Shown here: one piece after another, positions 22,755-30,777 of the stretch
How the letters are laid out: each line of letters begins with the position of its first letter
Numbering within the stretch: the first letter of the stretch is position 1
NCBI GenBank assembly: GCA_023251235.1
Contig: JAHEZE010000025.1
Location: forward strand, 1-35,122
Source: Sphingobacteriales bacterium
GTDB taxonomy: Bacteria > Bacteroidota > Bacteroidia > Chitinophagales > Chitinophagaceae
Length of the DNA stretch: 35,122 nt
Reading direction: 5' to 3'
The notes under the pieces: model-generated
The model's input: only the letters and a program-made list of their open reading frames with translations
Databases searched by the model: none
What the model was told of the DNA's origin: nothing
Position numbers and translations under genes: made by a program

Positions 22755-23381
22755 ATGCAAGAGCAACCAAAATATTTAGAAAAGGATTTGAAGCAAACTG
22801 AAATAAAGAATCAGCTCTATCCAATTTTCCTGAAACTGGATCAACTGGAAACTTTACTAGTTGGCGCCGGGAGTGTGGGCTTGGAAAAACTCAATTCATT
22901 ACTTTCTAATTCACCTGAAGCAAGAATTACAATTGTAGCTCCTTTTATTAAAGAGGAAGTAAAAGAGTTATTATCAAAACATAATTTTTGCAGAATTATC
23001 CACCGACCATTTGAAGAAAGGGACCTGGATAATAAAGATATTGTGGTTTTGGCAACGGATAATCCTGGTTTACATAAATCAATTAAAATCCTTGCTAAAG
23101 AAAAAAGCATATTGGTTAATGTAGCGGATACGCCGGATCTATGTGATTTTTATTTAGGAAGTATTGTACAGAAAGGAAACCTGAAGATTGCTATTTCCAC
23201 CAATGGGAAATCGCCTACTGCAGCAAAGAGAATAAAGGAGGTACTTGAAAATTCTCTGCCTGATGAAATAGATGAATTGATAATAAACCTGCATACAATA
23301 CGAAGCAAACTTTCAGGAGATTTTTCTGAAAAAGTGAAGCAATTGAATGAATTGACAAAAACAATGGTTGAAAATAAATAG
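22755..23381 (+). CDS. Precorrin-2 dehydrogenase / sirohydrochlorin ferrochelatase (Met8/CysG-N type)
   Basis: A 208-residue enzyme that oxidises precorrin-2 with NAD and inserts Fe2+ to make siroheme. Residues 35-42 are the Rossmann loop VGAGSVGL. The VNVADTPDLCDF segment carries the expected catalytic Asp (D125), followed by KIAISTNGKSPTAAKRIKEVLE. The size fits a stand-alone Met8-type protein and the C-terminal methyltransferase of CysG is absent; CobA provides that activity. It ends 4 nt before the transporter start. It completes the siroheme pathway of the locus. Confidence 0.92.
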   Translation: MQEQPKYLEKDLKQTEIKNQLYPIFLKLDQLETLLVGAGSVGLEKLNSLLSNSPEARITIVAPFIKEEVKELLSKHNFCRIIHRPFEERDLDNKDIVVLATDNPGLHKSIKILAKEKSILVNVADTPDLCDFYLGSIVQKGNLKIAISTNGKSPTAAKRIKEVLENSLPDEIDELIINLHTIRSKLSGDFSEKVKQLNELTKTMVENK

Positions 23382-23385
23382 TTAT

Positions 23386-24351
23386 ATGGAAGAACTAAGT
23401 AAAGAAAACAATGCTGAAGATATAATAGAATCAAAAGAACTGGTCTTTACGGAGCAGGAGTTTACATCATCAAGAAGAAAAGTATTTAATAAGTATACAA
23501 TTGCAATAACAGTAATAGCAATAGCTGTCTTGTTTACCTATTTGTTTTTATCGGCCGAGCAGTTAACTGATCTGCAAATCATGCTGCATAAAGACCATTA
23601 TTTATTTTACTGGATGCTGCTGGCCGGTTTTTGTGCGGAAATAGTAGCCGGTTCAATGGGTATGGGATATGGAGTAATCTGTACTACGATACTTTTAATT
23701 ATGAATGTACCTCCACCGGTAATCAGTGCCAGCATTCACTCAGCAGAATCTTTTACCTCCGCAGCCGGCAGTTTAAGCCATTGGCAATTGGGAAATATAA
23801 ATAAGAAATTAGTGAAGGCATTGGCGATACCGGCTGTTATTGGAGCAGTTATTGGCGCCATAAGTCTTACTTATGTAGGGGAGCATTATGCAAAGATGAC
23901 CAAACCTGTTATTGCAGCTTATGCCATGTATCTTGGCTTCCGGATTTTAAGGAATGCGTATAAAATCAAAAACGGAAATGGAATTAGAAAGAAAACAAAT
24001 ATCCCTGTATTGGGATTTTTTGGCGGCTTTATTGATTCCTTCGGCGGCGGAGGGTGGGGCCCATTGGTTACCGGTACTTTTATAAAAAATGGACGTACTC
24101 CCCGCTATGTTATCGGAAGCAGTACCACTGCAAAATTTATTCTTACTGTGGCCAGTGCAATCACATTTGTATTTACTGTTGGCATTCATCACTGGAATAT
24201 TGTTGCCGGCCTTTTAATCGGGGGAATTGTTACCGCTCCTTTTTCAGCAATGCTTACATCAAGATTGCCGGCAGGAAAAATGTTTATTGCTGTGGGAATT
24301 GTTGTAATTATCATGAGCCTGATCACTATTTACAGGGCTCTGTTTTTATAA
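23386..24351 (+). CDS. TSUP (TauE/SafE) family membrane transporter
   Basis: A 321-residue multi-span membrane protein of the sulfite exporter TauE/SafE family. A polar N-terminus of about 40 residues precedes roughly eight spans. The two family repeats are visible: GFCAEIVAGSMGMGYGV with IHSAESFTSA, and GGFIDSFGGGGWGPLVTG with IGSSTTAKFIL. Its place at the end of a siroheme/sulfate operon suggests transport of sulfate, sulfite or another sulfur anion. With no CysTWA or SulP gene in the window it might be the sulfate uptake protein, but direction and substrate are inferred. ATG at 23386 was chosen over an upstream TTG that overlaps met8. Confidence 0.85.
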   Translation: MEELSKENNAEDIIESKELVFTEQEFTSSRRKVFNKYTIAITVIAIAVLFTYLFLSAEQLTDLQIMLHKDHYLFYWMLLAGFCAEIVAGSMGMGYGVICTTILLIMNVPPPVISASIHSAESFTSAAGSLSHWQLGNINKKLVKALAIPAVIGAVIGAISLTYVGEHYAKMTKPVIAAYAMYLGFRILRNAYKIKNGNGIRKKTNIPVLGFFGGFIDSFGGGGWGPLVTGTFIKNGRTPRYVIGSSTTAKFILTVASAITFVFTVGIHHWNIVAGLLIGGIVTAPFSAMLTSRLPAGKMFIAVGIVVIIMSLITIYRALFL

Positions 24352-24375
24352 ATGACTTTCTTATTTGATGGAGTT

Positions 24376-25392
24376 TTATTTTTGCAACCAATCTTTCAGT
24401 GCAACAGAAATTTTTTCTGCTTCTACAATAAAACCATCATGACCATAAACAGAATCAATTTCAATCAATGTTGAGTTGGGAATATAAGTTGCCATTAATT
24501 CCTGTTCGTGCAGCGGGCAAAGTATATCGCTGCTGATGCCAATGATTAAAGTTTTTTGCCGGATATTTTTTAAAACAACTTCCACATTGCCACCTCTTCC
24601 CCTGGCTATATGATGACTGTCCATAGTTTTTGTAAGCAACCAGTAACTGTATGCATTAAAACGGTTCACTAATTTTTCACCCTGGTAATTGATATACGAT
24701 GATGCTTTGAAGTTGTCAATTTTTTCCGAATCTGGATCAGTTTGTTTTTGCACCAGTATTTCGTAATTACGGTAAGTAAGCATACCAATGGCACGGGCCG
24801 CTTTCAATCCTTTTTGCCCGGCTTCCGCATTCATATCTTTCCAGCTGCTGTCCGCTTCAATGGATAATCGTTGCGCAGTATGTACAGCAATGCCCCATGC
24901 ACTTTCAGTGGGTGACGTGCCGACCAGAAAGAGATTTTCAATTTTATCACTTTCCATCACACACCATTCCAAAGCCTGGTAACCACCCAAACTGCCGCCC
25001 ATGAGCAAGTGAATTTTTTCAATACCTAATTCTTTTCGTAAAAGAATATGTGCATTGACCATATCACGGATTGTGATTAATAGAAAACTGCTGTAGTAAG
25101 GTTGTTGAGTTTCCGGATCAATACTAAGTGGTCCGGTGGAGCCATAACAACTTCCGATGATATTGGCACAAATAATAAAATAGTTATCAGGATGAATAAA
25201 TCCTTTTTCACCCACCACGCCGGGCCACCAACCTGCCGCATCAGAATTGGCTGTGAGTGCGTGACAAACCCAAACCACATTTGTTTTATCCACATTTAAT
25301 TTACCATAAGTGTTATAGGCAATAGTGATGCCCGGCAAAGATTTACCACATTCGAGAACGAATGTTCCTTCGTATTTGTAGGTTTGTAACAT
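24376..25392 (-). CDS. metX: Homoserine O-acetyltransferase
   Basis: A 338-residue alpha/beta-hydrolase-fold acyltransferase that activates homoserine for methionine synthesis. Features are LECGKSLPGITIAYNTYGKLN, the oxyanion region VCHALTANSDA, the nucleophile elbow MGGSLGGYQALEW (S134), the late Asp in ISSDILCPLHEQ and the His in VYGHDGFIVE. MetX-type enzymes may use acetyl- or succinyl-CoA, which sequence alone does not settle. I set the start at 25392 (MLQTYKYEG), since the frame from 25428 adds 12 unconserved residues. It is divergent from metZ, whose product should be its partner. Confidence 0.92.
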   Translation of the reverse strand: MLQTYKYEGTFVLECGKSLPGITIAYNTYGKLNVDKTNVVWVCHALTANSDAAGWWPGVVGEKGFIHPDNYFIICANIIGSCYGSTGPLSIDPETQQPYYSSFLLITIRDMVNAHILLRKELGIEKIHLLMGGSLGGYQALEWCVMESDKIENLFLVGTSPTESAWGIAVHTAQRLSIEADSSWKDMNAEAGQKGLKAARAIGMLTYRNYEILVQKQTDPDSEKIDNFKASSYINYQGEKLVNRFNAYSYWLLTKTMDSHHIARGRGGNVEVVLKNIRQKTLIIGISSDILCPLHEQELMATYIPNSTLIEIDSVYGHDGFIVEAEKISVALKDWLQK

Positions 25393-25432
25393 GTTTAAGA
25401 AACCGGAATGCAAAGTAAAGACTTGCATCAGT

Positions 25433-25440
25433 TACTTTTG
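25433..25440 (+). promoter_or_regulatory. Predicted metZ promoter -7 box
   Basis: TACTTTTG is a full TAnnTTTG match, giving a start near 25445 and a ~25-nt leader. No Rrf2-type operator (CTAC-N7-GTAG) and no riboswitch-sized leader are present in the 77-bp metX-metZ gap. Confidence 0.55.
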
Positions 25441-25469
25441 TAAAAATCCGGTAAGAAATAACATTTATT

Positions 25470-26639
25470 ATGGAACAAAAACCAATAACAAAAGCAATAC
25501 GCATACAAACTGACCGAACGAATGAAATGGAGCATTCCACTCCTTTATTTCTTACCAGTAGTTTCTGTTTTGATAATGCTGAAGATATGCGGGCCGCTTT
25601 TGCTGATGAAACGGATGATAATATTTACAGCCGGTTTAGTAATCCGAATGTTCAGGAGTTTACAGATAAAATGGTTGCTCTTGAAGGGGCGGAAGCCGGG
25701 TATTCCACTGCAACAGGTATGAGTGCAGTGTTTGCTTCTTTCATGACTTTTCTAAAAAACGGGGATCATCTTCTTTCCTGCAGTGCTATTTTTGGAAGTA
25801 CTCATACGATCATCACAAAATATTTGCCCAAATATGGGATAGAATCCAGCTATGTGAATGCTTCAAAACCGGAAGAGTGGGAAGCTGCTATCCGCCCGAA
25901 TACGAAAATGATTTACCTGGAAACACCCACGAATCCCGGGCTGGATATTATTGATTTGGACTTTGTGGGAAAGCTTGCAAAAAAACATAAACTGATTTTA
26001 AACGTAGATAATTGTTTTGCTACGCCGGTATGTCAATTACCGATTCAATATGGAGCCGATCTTGTTGTGCATTCTGCAACTAAATGGCTTGATGGACAGG
26101 GCAGAGTATTGGGCGGGGTGATCGTTGGTAAAAAAGAATTGATCAACGATATTTATTTATTCTGCCGCAGTACCGGCCCTGCTTTATCACCATTTAATGC
26201 CTGGGTGTTGAGTAAAAGTTTAGAAACACTGGATGTAAGAATGGAAAGGCATGCAGTAAATGCTTTACACATCGCAAAAGAACTGGAAAACCATAATAAA
26301 ATTTCACAGTTGAGATATCCTTTTCTTCCGGATCATCCGCAATACTCTATTGCCACAAAGCAAATGAAAAACGGGGGGGGCATTGTTTGTTTTAATTTGA
26401 AAGGCGGATTGGAAAGCGGACGCAAATTTCTTGATAACTTACAGATGCTTTCCCTTACTGCCAACCTTGGCGATACCCGCAGCATTGCATCGCATCCCGC
26501 AAGCACCACACATGCAAAATTGACTGAAGCAGAAAGGCAGGCAGTTAATATTACATCCGGGTTGATCAGGATTTCAGTGGGCCTTGAATCTGTGGATGAT
26601 ATTTTATATGATATTAAACAGGCATTGGAAAAATGCTGA
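25470..26639 (+). CDS. metZ: O-acyl-homoserine sulfhydrylase (MetZ-type)
   Basis: A 389-residue PLP enzyme of the Cys/Met metabolism family. It should react O-acetyl- or O-succinylhomoserine with the sulfide made by Sir, giving homocysteine. Motifs are YSRFSNPN, ATGMSAVFA, LETPTNPGLDIID, VDNCFATP and the PLP lysine in HSATKWLDGQGRVLGG (K205). The DGQGRVLGG stretch is typical of MetZ rather than MetB/MetC. The C-terminal SLTANLGDTRSIASHPASTTH is intact. It is divergent from metX and has its own promoter box. Confidence 0.9.
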   Translation: MEQKPITKAIRIQTDRTNEMEHSTPLFLTSSFCFDNAEDMRAAFADETDDNIYSRFSNPNVQEFTDKMVALEGAEAGYSTATGMSAVFASFMTFLKNGDHLLSCSAIFGSTHTIITKYLPKYGIESSYVNASKPEEWEAAIRPNTKMIYLETPTNPGLDIIDLDFVGKLAKKHKLILNVDNCFATPVCQLPIQYGADLVVHSATKWLDGQGRVLGGVIVGKKELINDIYLFCRSTGPALSPFNAWVLSKSLETLDVRMERHAVNALHIAKELENHNKISQLRYPFLPDHPQYSIATKQMKNGGGIVCFNLKGGLESGRKFLDNLQMLSLTANLGDTRSIASHPASTTHAKLTEAERQAVNITSGLIRISVGLESVDDILYDIKQALEKC

Positions 26640-26695
26640 ACTAAGTAACTTATTAACCATAAATAATTTTTTCTTAACCTCAAAAATTTACAACT

Positions 26696-27334
26696 ATGGG
26701 ACTTCATCTAGGTGATATTGCACCGAATTTCAAAGCACAAACCACAGAAGGGGAAATAGATTTTTATGAATACCTGGGTAGTGGCTGGGGTATTCTTTTC
26801 TCCCATCCTGCGGATTATACACCGGTATGCACTACCGAGTTGGGTAAAACAGCCTTGCTGAAAGAAGAATTTTCAAGGCGAAATACAAAAGTATTGGCGG
26901 TAAGTGTTGACCCCTTGGATAAACATATGGGCTGGCGCAAGGATATAAACGAAACACAACATTGTTCAGTTGATTTTCCCCTCATTGCTGATGAAAACAG
27001 GGAAGTATCTTTATTATATGATATGATACATCCCAACGAATCCGCGACTGTAACCGTTCGTTCCTTATTTATCATTGGCCCGGATAAAAAAATAAAACTG
27101 ATGATTACCTACCCACAAACAACGGGCAGGAATTTTCATGAAGTATTAAGGGTATTGGAATCTTTGCAACTAACGGCAGGTTACAGTGTAGCTACACCAG
27201 CTGACTGGAATCATGGAGAAGAAGTAATCGTTGCTTTGTCTGTTTCTACGGATGATGCCATGAAAAAATTTCCGAAGGGAGTAAAAATTATAAAGCCTTA
27301 TTTGCGGTATACGCCACAGCCTGATGTTGAATAG
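26696..27334 (+). CDS. 1-Cys peroxiredoxin (Prx6 subfamily)
   Basis: A 212-residue peroxiredoxin reducing H2O2 and organic peroxides. The peroxidatic Cys is C45 in SHPADYTPVCTTELG. No resolving Cys is visible later in the chain, so it is of the 1-Cys type. The Prx6-type C-terminal extension is present (TPADWNHGEEVIV, FPKGVKIIKPYLRYTPQP). The normal length supports the ATG at 26696. An imperfect hairpin (AGGGTTCC 27338-27345, GGACCCT 27359-27365) follows the stop codon and may mark the mRNA 3' end. Confidence 0.93.
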   Translation: MGLHLGDIAPNFKAQTTEGEIDFYEYLGSGWGILFSHPADYTPVCTTELGKTALLKEEFSRRNTKVLAVSVDPLDKHMGWRKDINETQHCSVDFPLIADENREVSLLYDMIHPNESATVTVRSLFIIGPDKKIKLMITYPQTTGRNFHEVLRVLESLQLTAGYSVATPADWNHGEEVIVALSVSTDDAMKKFPKGVKIIKPYLRYTPQPDVE

Positions 27335-27680
27335 AATAGGGTTCCATTAAAATATAAAGGACCCTGAGAAAAGATTTTATTAACTTTTAGTGTCCTTTGT
27401 CTTTTTAGATTGCTTCGGCAAACGGAACTAATTTTATTTCTTTACTCAATCCGGCCTCGCAATGACGAAGACTCCGATCCTTTAATATTTTATCGTACTT
27501 CGTACCCTTCGTCATTGCGAGGTCCCGATTTTATCGGGGCCGAAGCAATCTAACCAACTTTATTTATTGGTGGTGATGATTTGTTACATACAATGTCTTC
27601 TAAGATAAGATTTAGAATGAGTAAGATGATGAAATGCTTTGTGTTCTTAGTGGCTTAGTGGGAAAACTTTTTGTGATTGC
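27335..27680. other. 346-bp gene-free stretch made largely of repeats
   Basis: No credible coding frame is present. Contents in order are a hairpin after the peroxiredoxin gene (27338-27365), a nested palindromic element (27407-27551), and a segment at 27636-27670 reading CTTTGTGTTCTTAGTGGC and on, which resembles TTAGTG...GGCTTAGTGG-type repeats I know from other genomes. It lies between a plus-strand gene and the end of minus-strand genes, a place where inserted repeats do little harm. Confidence 0.6.
27407..27551. repeat. 145-bp nested palindromic repeat element
   Basis: The outer arms are AGATTGCTTCGG (27407-27418) and CCGAAGCAATCT (27540-27551), perfect 12-bp complements. The inner arms are CCTCGCAATGACGAAG (27455-27470) and CTTCGTCATTGCGAGG (27507-27522), perfect 16-bp complements. 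A CCCGATTTTATCGGGG hairpin lies between the inner and outer right arms. The sequence resembles the TCATTGCGAGG...GAAGCAATC repeat type found in many bacterial genomes. Confidence 0.8.
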
Positions 27681-28409
27681 TTATTTTTTACCTCTCCATT
27701 TTCTTAACTGCTGGATAGTTGCCATCATGTCTTTAGGCAGCGGGGCCTCCAGGTTTATTAAATTTCCATTTGCATCCTGGAATTGTAATCGGAATGCATG
27801 AAGAGCAAGACGGTTCATAATTGGTCTTTCTTCCAATTCATTTCTTGAGAGTTTGAATTTTGATTTTATTGTAGAAAGCAACAAAGGTTTACCATCACCG
27901 TATAACTCATCACAAACAACCGGGTGTCCAATATCTTTCATGTGTAACCGTATCTGGTGTGTACGTCCGGTATGAATCTGAAACTGCATCCATGAATAAA
28001 TACCAAAGTCTTCTATAACTTCATAATCAGTCTGAGCTTCTTTTCCTCTTTGATGAATAATCATCATGCCTCTTTTCACTGAATGTTCTGCTATCGGGCC
28101 ATCAACGCTTCCTTTTTTATTGGCAGGTGAACCAAGTACTAAACCTGCATAAATTTTTTCGGTCTGTCTTTGCTCAAATTGTTTTGAAAGAAGTTTATGC
28201 GTGGTTTCATTTCTTGTAAAAACAATCAGGCCGCTGGTATCCCGGTCAAGCCGGTGAACGGTGAATATCGATTCGTATTTCTCCTGCAATATTTTTTTCA
28301 ATGAAATCTCTTTTCCTTCTCTGTCAGGAATAGACAATAAACCGGATGGTTTATTTATAGCAATGAAATCATTATTCTCAAAAATGATATAATTTTCAAT
28401 CCTTTCCAT
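27681..28409 (-). CDS. RluA-family pseudouridine synthase
   Basis: A 242-residue pseudouridine synthase of the RluA/RsuA-like fold without an S4 domain. The catalytic motif is HRLDRDTSGLIVF (Asp in RLDRDT). FVAINKPSGLLS-like FIAINKPSGLLSIPD and the C-terminal IHTGRTHQIRLHMKDIGHPVVCDELYG are canonical. Its target, rRNA or tRNA, cannot be assigned. It lies 34 nt downstream of the RluB-like gene, so the two may be co-transcribed. Confidence 0.9.
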   Translation of the reverse strand: MERIENYIIFENNDFIAINKPSGLLSIPDREGKEISLKKILQEKYESIFTVHRLDRDTSGLIVFTRNETTHKLLSKQFEQRQTEKIYAGLVLGSPANKKGSVDGPIAEHSVKRGMMIIHQRGKEAQTDYEVIEDFGIYSWMQFQIHTGRTHQIRLHMKDIGHPVVCDELYGDGKPLLLSTIKSKFKLSRNELEERPIMNRLALHAFRLQFQDANGNLINLEAPLPKDMMATIQQLRKWRGKK

Positions 28410-28443
28410 TTTTCCTTATAACCTATAACTTAAAACTTACTAC

Positions 28444-29382
28444 TTATTTTCCTTTACCAAAATGTTTCAGATCTCTCACTTCTTTTTCATTTAAGAAACG
28501 CCATTTGCCTCTTTCCACATTCTTTTTGGTAAGCCCGGCAAATACCACCCTGTCAAGGTTTTTAACATCATAACCCAAATATTCGAATATCCTGCGAACG
28601 ATCCTGTTTCGGCCACTGTGTATTTCAATCCCTAATTGTGTTTTATCTTTTACATCTGCATAAGCCAATACATCTACTGATGCAGGACCATCTTCCAGCA
28701 AAACTCCTTTTAATATATTCTCAAAATCTTTTTTCTCCAATGGTTTATTAAGTGTAACATGGTACACTTTTTTTATTTCGTTTCTGGGGTGAGTTAATTT
28801 TTGTGCCAATTCTCCGTCATTGGTGAACAATAAAACACCGGAAGTATTTCTGTCTAATCTTCCCACCGGGTACACTCTTTCATTTGTTGCTTTGGCAATA
28901 AGATCCAAAACAGTTTTTCTTCCCTGCGGATCTTCCGTTGTAGTGATGAAATCTTTCGGTTTATTTAATAAGATGTAAACAAGATTTTTTGCAAGGAATA
29001 TTTTTTTGCCATTAACAATTACTTCGTCGTTCGGCGAAACTTTATGACCGGGTTCTGTGATGATCTTACCATTTACTTTTACGATTCCCTGTTTTACCAA
29101 TTCAGCCGCTTCCCTCCGGCCACAAATACCCGAATGAGAAATAAATTTGTTTAAGGGCATTTGCCCGGTTACTGCAGGTTTAATATGAGTAGGGGAAATT
29201 GGAATTCCGGGTTGATGAACACCAGCGCCGGCTCTTTTAACCCTCTCTTCTCTTTTTTTATTATCAAAATACTCTTCTCTCTCTTTTTTTATTTTTCTCT
29301 TTTCCTGTTTGAACTGTTCTTTGATGGCAGCGTTACTTTTCTTTTTGCTAAACTTGTCAAAGTGACTTGATTTCTTTTTCAT
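28444..29382 (-). CDS. RluB/RsuA-family rRNA pseudouridine synthase with S4 domain
   Basis: A 312-residue pseudouridine synthase, probably acting on 23S rRNA. Residues 1-75 are a Lys/Arg-rich, likely disordered extension. An S4 RNA-binding domain follows (MPLNKFISHSGICGRREAAELV, about 75-125). The catalytic domain has LLNKPKDFITTTEDPQGR and VGRLDRNTSGVLLFTNDG (catalytic Asp). It ends with the IHSGRNRIVRRIFEYLGYDV motif typical of RluB/RluE/RluF/RsuA. Basic N-terminal extensions are common in Bacteroidota members. Confidence 0.9.
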   Translation of the reverse strand: MKKKSSHFDKFSKKKSNAAIKEQFKQEKRKIKKEREEYFDNKKREERVKRAGAGVHQPGIPISPTHIKPAVTGQMPLNKFISHSGICGRREAAELVKQGIVKVNGKIITEPGHKVSPNDEVIVNGKKIFLAKNLVYILLNKPKDFITTTEDPQGRKTVLDLIAKATNERVYPVGRLDRNTSGVLLFTNDGELAQKLTHPRNEIKKVYHVTLNKPLEKKDFENILKGVLLEDGPASVDVLAYADVKDKTQLGIEIHSGRNRIVRRIFEYLGYDVKNLDRVVFAGLTKKNVERGKWRFLNEKEVRDLKHFGKGK

Positions 29383-29431
29383 GTGTAGTAGTTTGCTGTT
29401 TTACAACAGTAATTAAAAACATTCATGTAAT

Positions 29432-30505
29432 TTAAAATTTACCGGGTGTTATCAGGCTTTCTTTATTCGCCAGCTGCCCGCAAGCCGCATCTATATCTTT
29501 TCCCCGGCTTCGGCGAAGTCTTGCATTTACTTTATGCCTTTCCAGGTGATTCATAAATGACTCAACCGTTTCTTCCTCAGGCTTTTCAAATTTGGCTGCA
29601 TCAATGGGATTATATTCAATAAGGTTTACCAGATCTGCCGGTACCTGGCGGTAAATCTTAATAAGTTCATCCGCATCTTTCAGGGAGTCGTTAAAGTTTT
29701 TGAACAGAATATATTCAAATGTGATTTCGTTTTTTGTTTGCTTATAAAAATAGTTCAGAGCATCAATCAAAGATTGAATATTATTGGTATCATTGATCGG
29801 CATAATCTCATGACGTTTTCTGTCGTTGGCGGCATGCAGCGATAATGCCAGTTTGAATTTTACTTTATCATCACCCAACTGCTTTATTTGTTTGGCTACA
29901 CCCGCTGTAGAAACTGTTATTCTTCCCGGGCTCATGGCCATACCATGCGGAGAAGTGATGCGTTCAATAGATTTCAACACATTTTTATAATTCAGCAAGG
30001 GTTCACCCATGCCCATAAAAACAATATTGCTGATTTTTTTGCCATGAGTTTTTTCGCAATGCTGATTGATGATGGCCACCTGGTCATATATCTCATCAAA
30101 GTCTAAATTTCTTTTACGGTCCATATAGCCGGTAGCGCAAAACTTACAACTTAGTGAACATCCTATCTGTGAAGAAACGCAAGCCGTGAATCTTGAGGAA
30201 GTTGGAATCAGTACTCCTTCCACCATATGACCATCATGTGTTTTAAACCTGAATTTTACAGTGCCATCTTCTGATTGCTGGATGGTATCAACTGTTAAGC
30301 CGGGTAATGTGAAATCTTCTTTTAATTTACTGCGCATCTCTTTGCTCAGGTTGGTCATAGCCTCAAAACTTTGAACCGGCTTCAGCCACAGCCATTCATA
30401 AACCTGTTTGGCCCGGAATTTTTTTTCTCCCATCTTTTCAAAATATTCTTCAATTTCCGGCAAGCTCAGATAACGAATATTCTTCTTTGCTACAGTTTTT
30501 ACCAT
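29432..30505 (-). CDS. rlmN: 23S rRNA (adenine2503-C2)-methyltransferase, radical SAM
   Basis: A 357-residue RlmN/Cfr family enzyme that methylates A2503 of 23S rRNA and, in E. coli, A37 of tRNAs. The radical-SAM cluster motif is C116-x3-C120-x2-C123 (GCSLSCKFCATG). A C-terminal Cys in DIDAACGQL (about C342) is the methyl-transfer cysteine. FMGMGEPLLNY and VSTAGVAKQIK are family signatures. Length is normal. The -7 box lies 4 nt before the ATG, predicting a leaderless transcript. It is divergent from the toxin-antitoxin pair. Confidence 0.95.
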   Translation of the reverse strand: MVKTVAKKNIRYLSLPEIEEYFEKMGEKKFRAKQVYEWLWLKPVQSFEAMTNLSKEMRSKLKEDFTLPGLTVDTIQQSEDGTVKFRFKTHDGHMVEGVLIPTSSRFTACVSSQIGCSLSCKFCATGYMDRKRNLDFDEIYDQVAIINQHCEKTHGKKISNIVFMGMGEPLLNYKNVLKSIERITSPHGMAMSPGRITVSTAGVAKQIKQLGDDKVKFKLALSLHAANDRKRHEIMPINDTNNIQSLIDALNYFYKQTKNEITFEYILFKNFNDSLKDADELIKIYRQVPADLVNLIEYNPIDAAKFEKPEEETVESFMNHLERHKVNARLRRSRGKDIDAACGQLANKESLITPGKF

Positions 30506-30509
30506 TCTG

Positions 30510-30517
30510 CAAAGTTA
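30510..30517 (-). promoter_or_regulatory. Predicted leaderless rlmN promoter box
   Basis: The minus strand reads TAACTTTG, a full TAnnTTTG match, with 4 nt between its last base and the ATG at 30505. No clear -33 element was seen. Confidence 0.55.
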
Positions 30518-30522
30518 CAGTA

Positions 30523-30553
30523 TTGGCCTGATGGTTTTGAAATGCTAACTTTG
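30523..30553 (+). promoter_or_regulatory. Toxin-antitoxin promoter (-33 TTGG, -7 TAACTTTG)
   Basis: TTGG (30523-30526) and TAACTTTG (30546-30553) are spaced 19 nt, the same layout as for cysH and rpsP. The leader to the antitoxin ATG at 30571 would be about 12 nt. No obvious operator palindrome was found. Confidence 0.65.
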
Positions 30554-30570
30554 AGATCTAAAATGTATTT

Positions 30571-30777
30571 ATGAAAATTTTGCTAGATGTAAAAGATGAT
30601 AAAGCGCCTTATCTGGTTAAATTATTAAAAGAAATGAAGTTTGTAAAAACGACAACGATCAGTCCTGCGAAAGCTTTGCTTTTAAAAGAGATGAAAGAAG
30701 CTGTGAATGAATTAAACCTGGTAAAATCAGGAAAGAAAAAAGCAAGAAAAGCCGAAAATTTCCTGAATGAGTTATAA
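30571..30777 (+). CDS. Putative type II antitoxin partner of RelE-like toxin
   Basis: A 68-residue, charged, mostly helical protein directly upstream of and overlapping a RelE-like gene by 11 nt. It starts MKILLDVKDDKAPYLVKLLK and ends KARKAENFLNEL. This type of small protein, a short strand then helices and a basic/amphipathic C-terminus, is common next to RelE/ParE toxins in Bacteroidota. The likely role is to bind and neutralise the toxin. No ribbon-helix-helix or HTH motif is clear, so autoregulation is uncertain. Confidence 0.7.
   Translation: MKILLDVKDDKAPYLVKLLKEMKFVKTTTISPAKALLLKEMKEAVNELNLVKSGKKKARKAENFLNEL

Noticed and set aside
22656-22779. Possible 41-residue small protein between hemB and met8
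   Set aside because: It overlaps the met8 start in another frame and runs through repeat-like DNA; no family or promoter supports it.
25393-25469. Riboswitch (SAM-type) between metX and metZ
   Set aside because: The divergent gap is only 77 bp and no conserved stem pattern was seen; metZ has a short leader.
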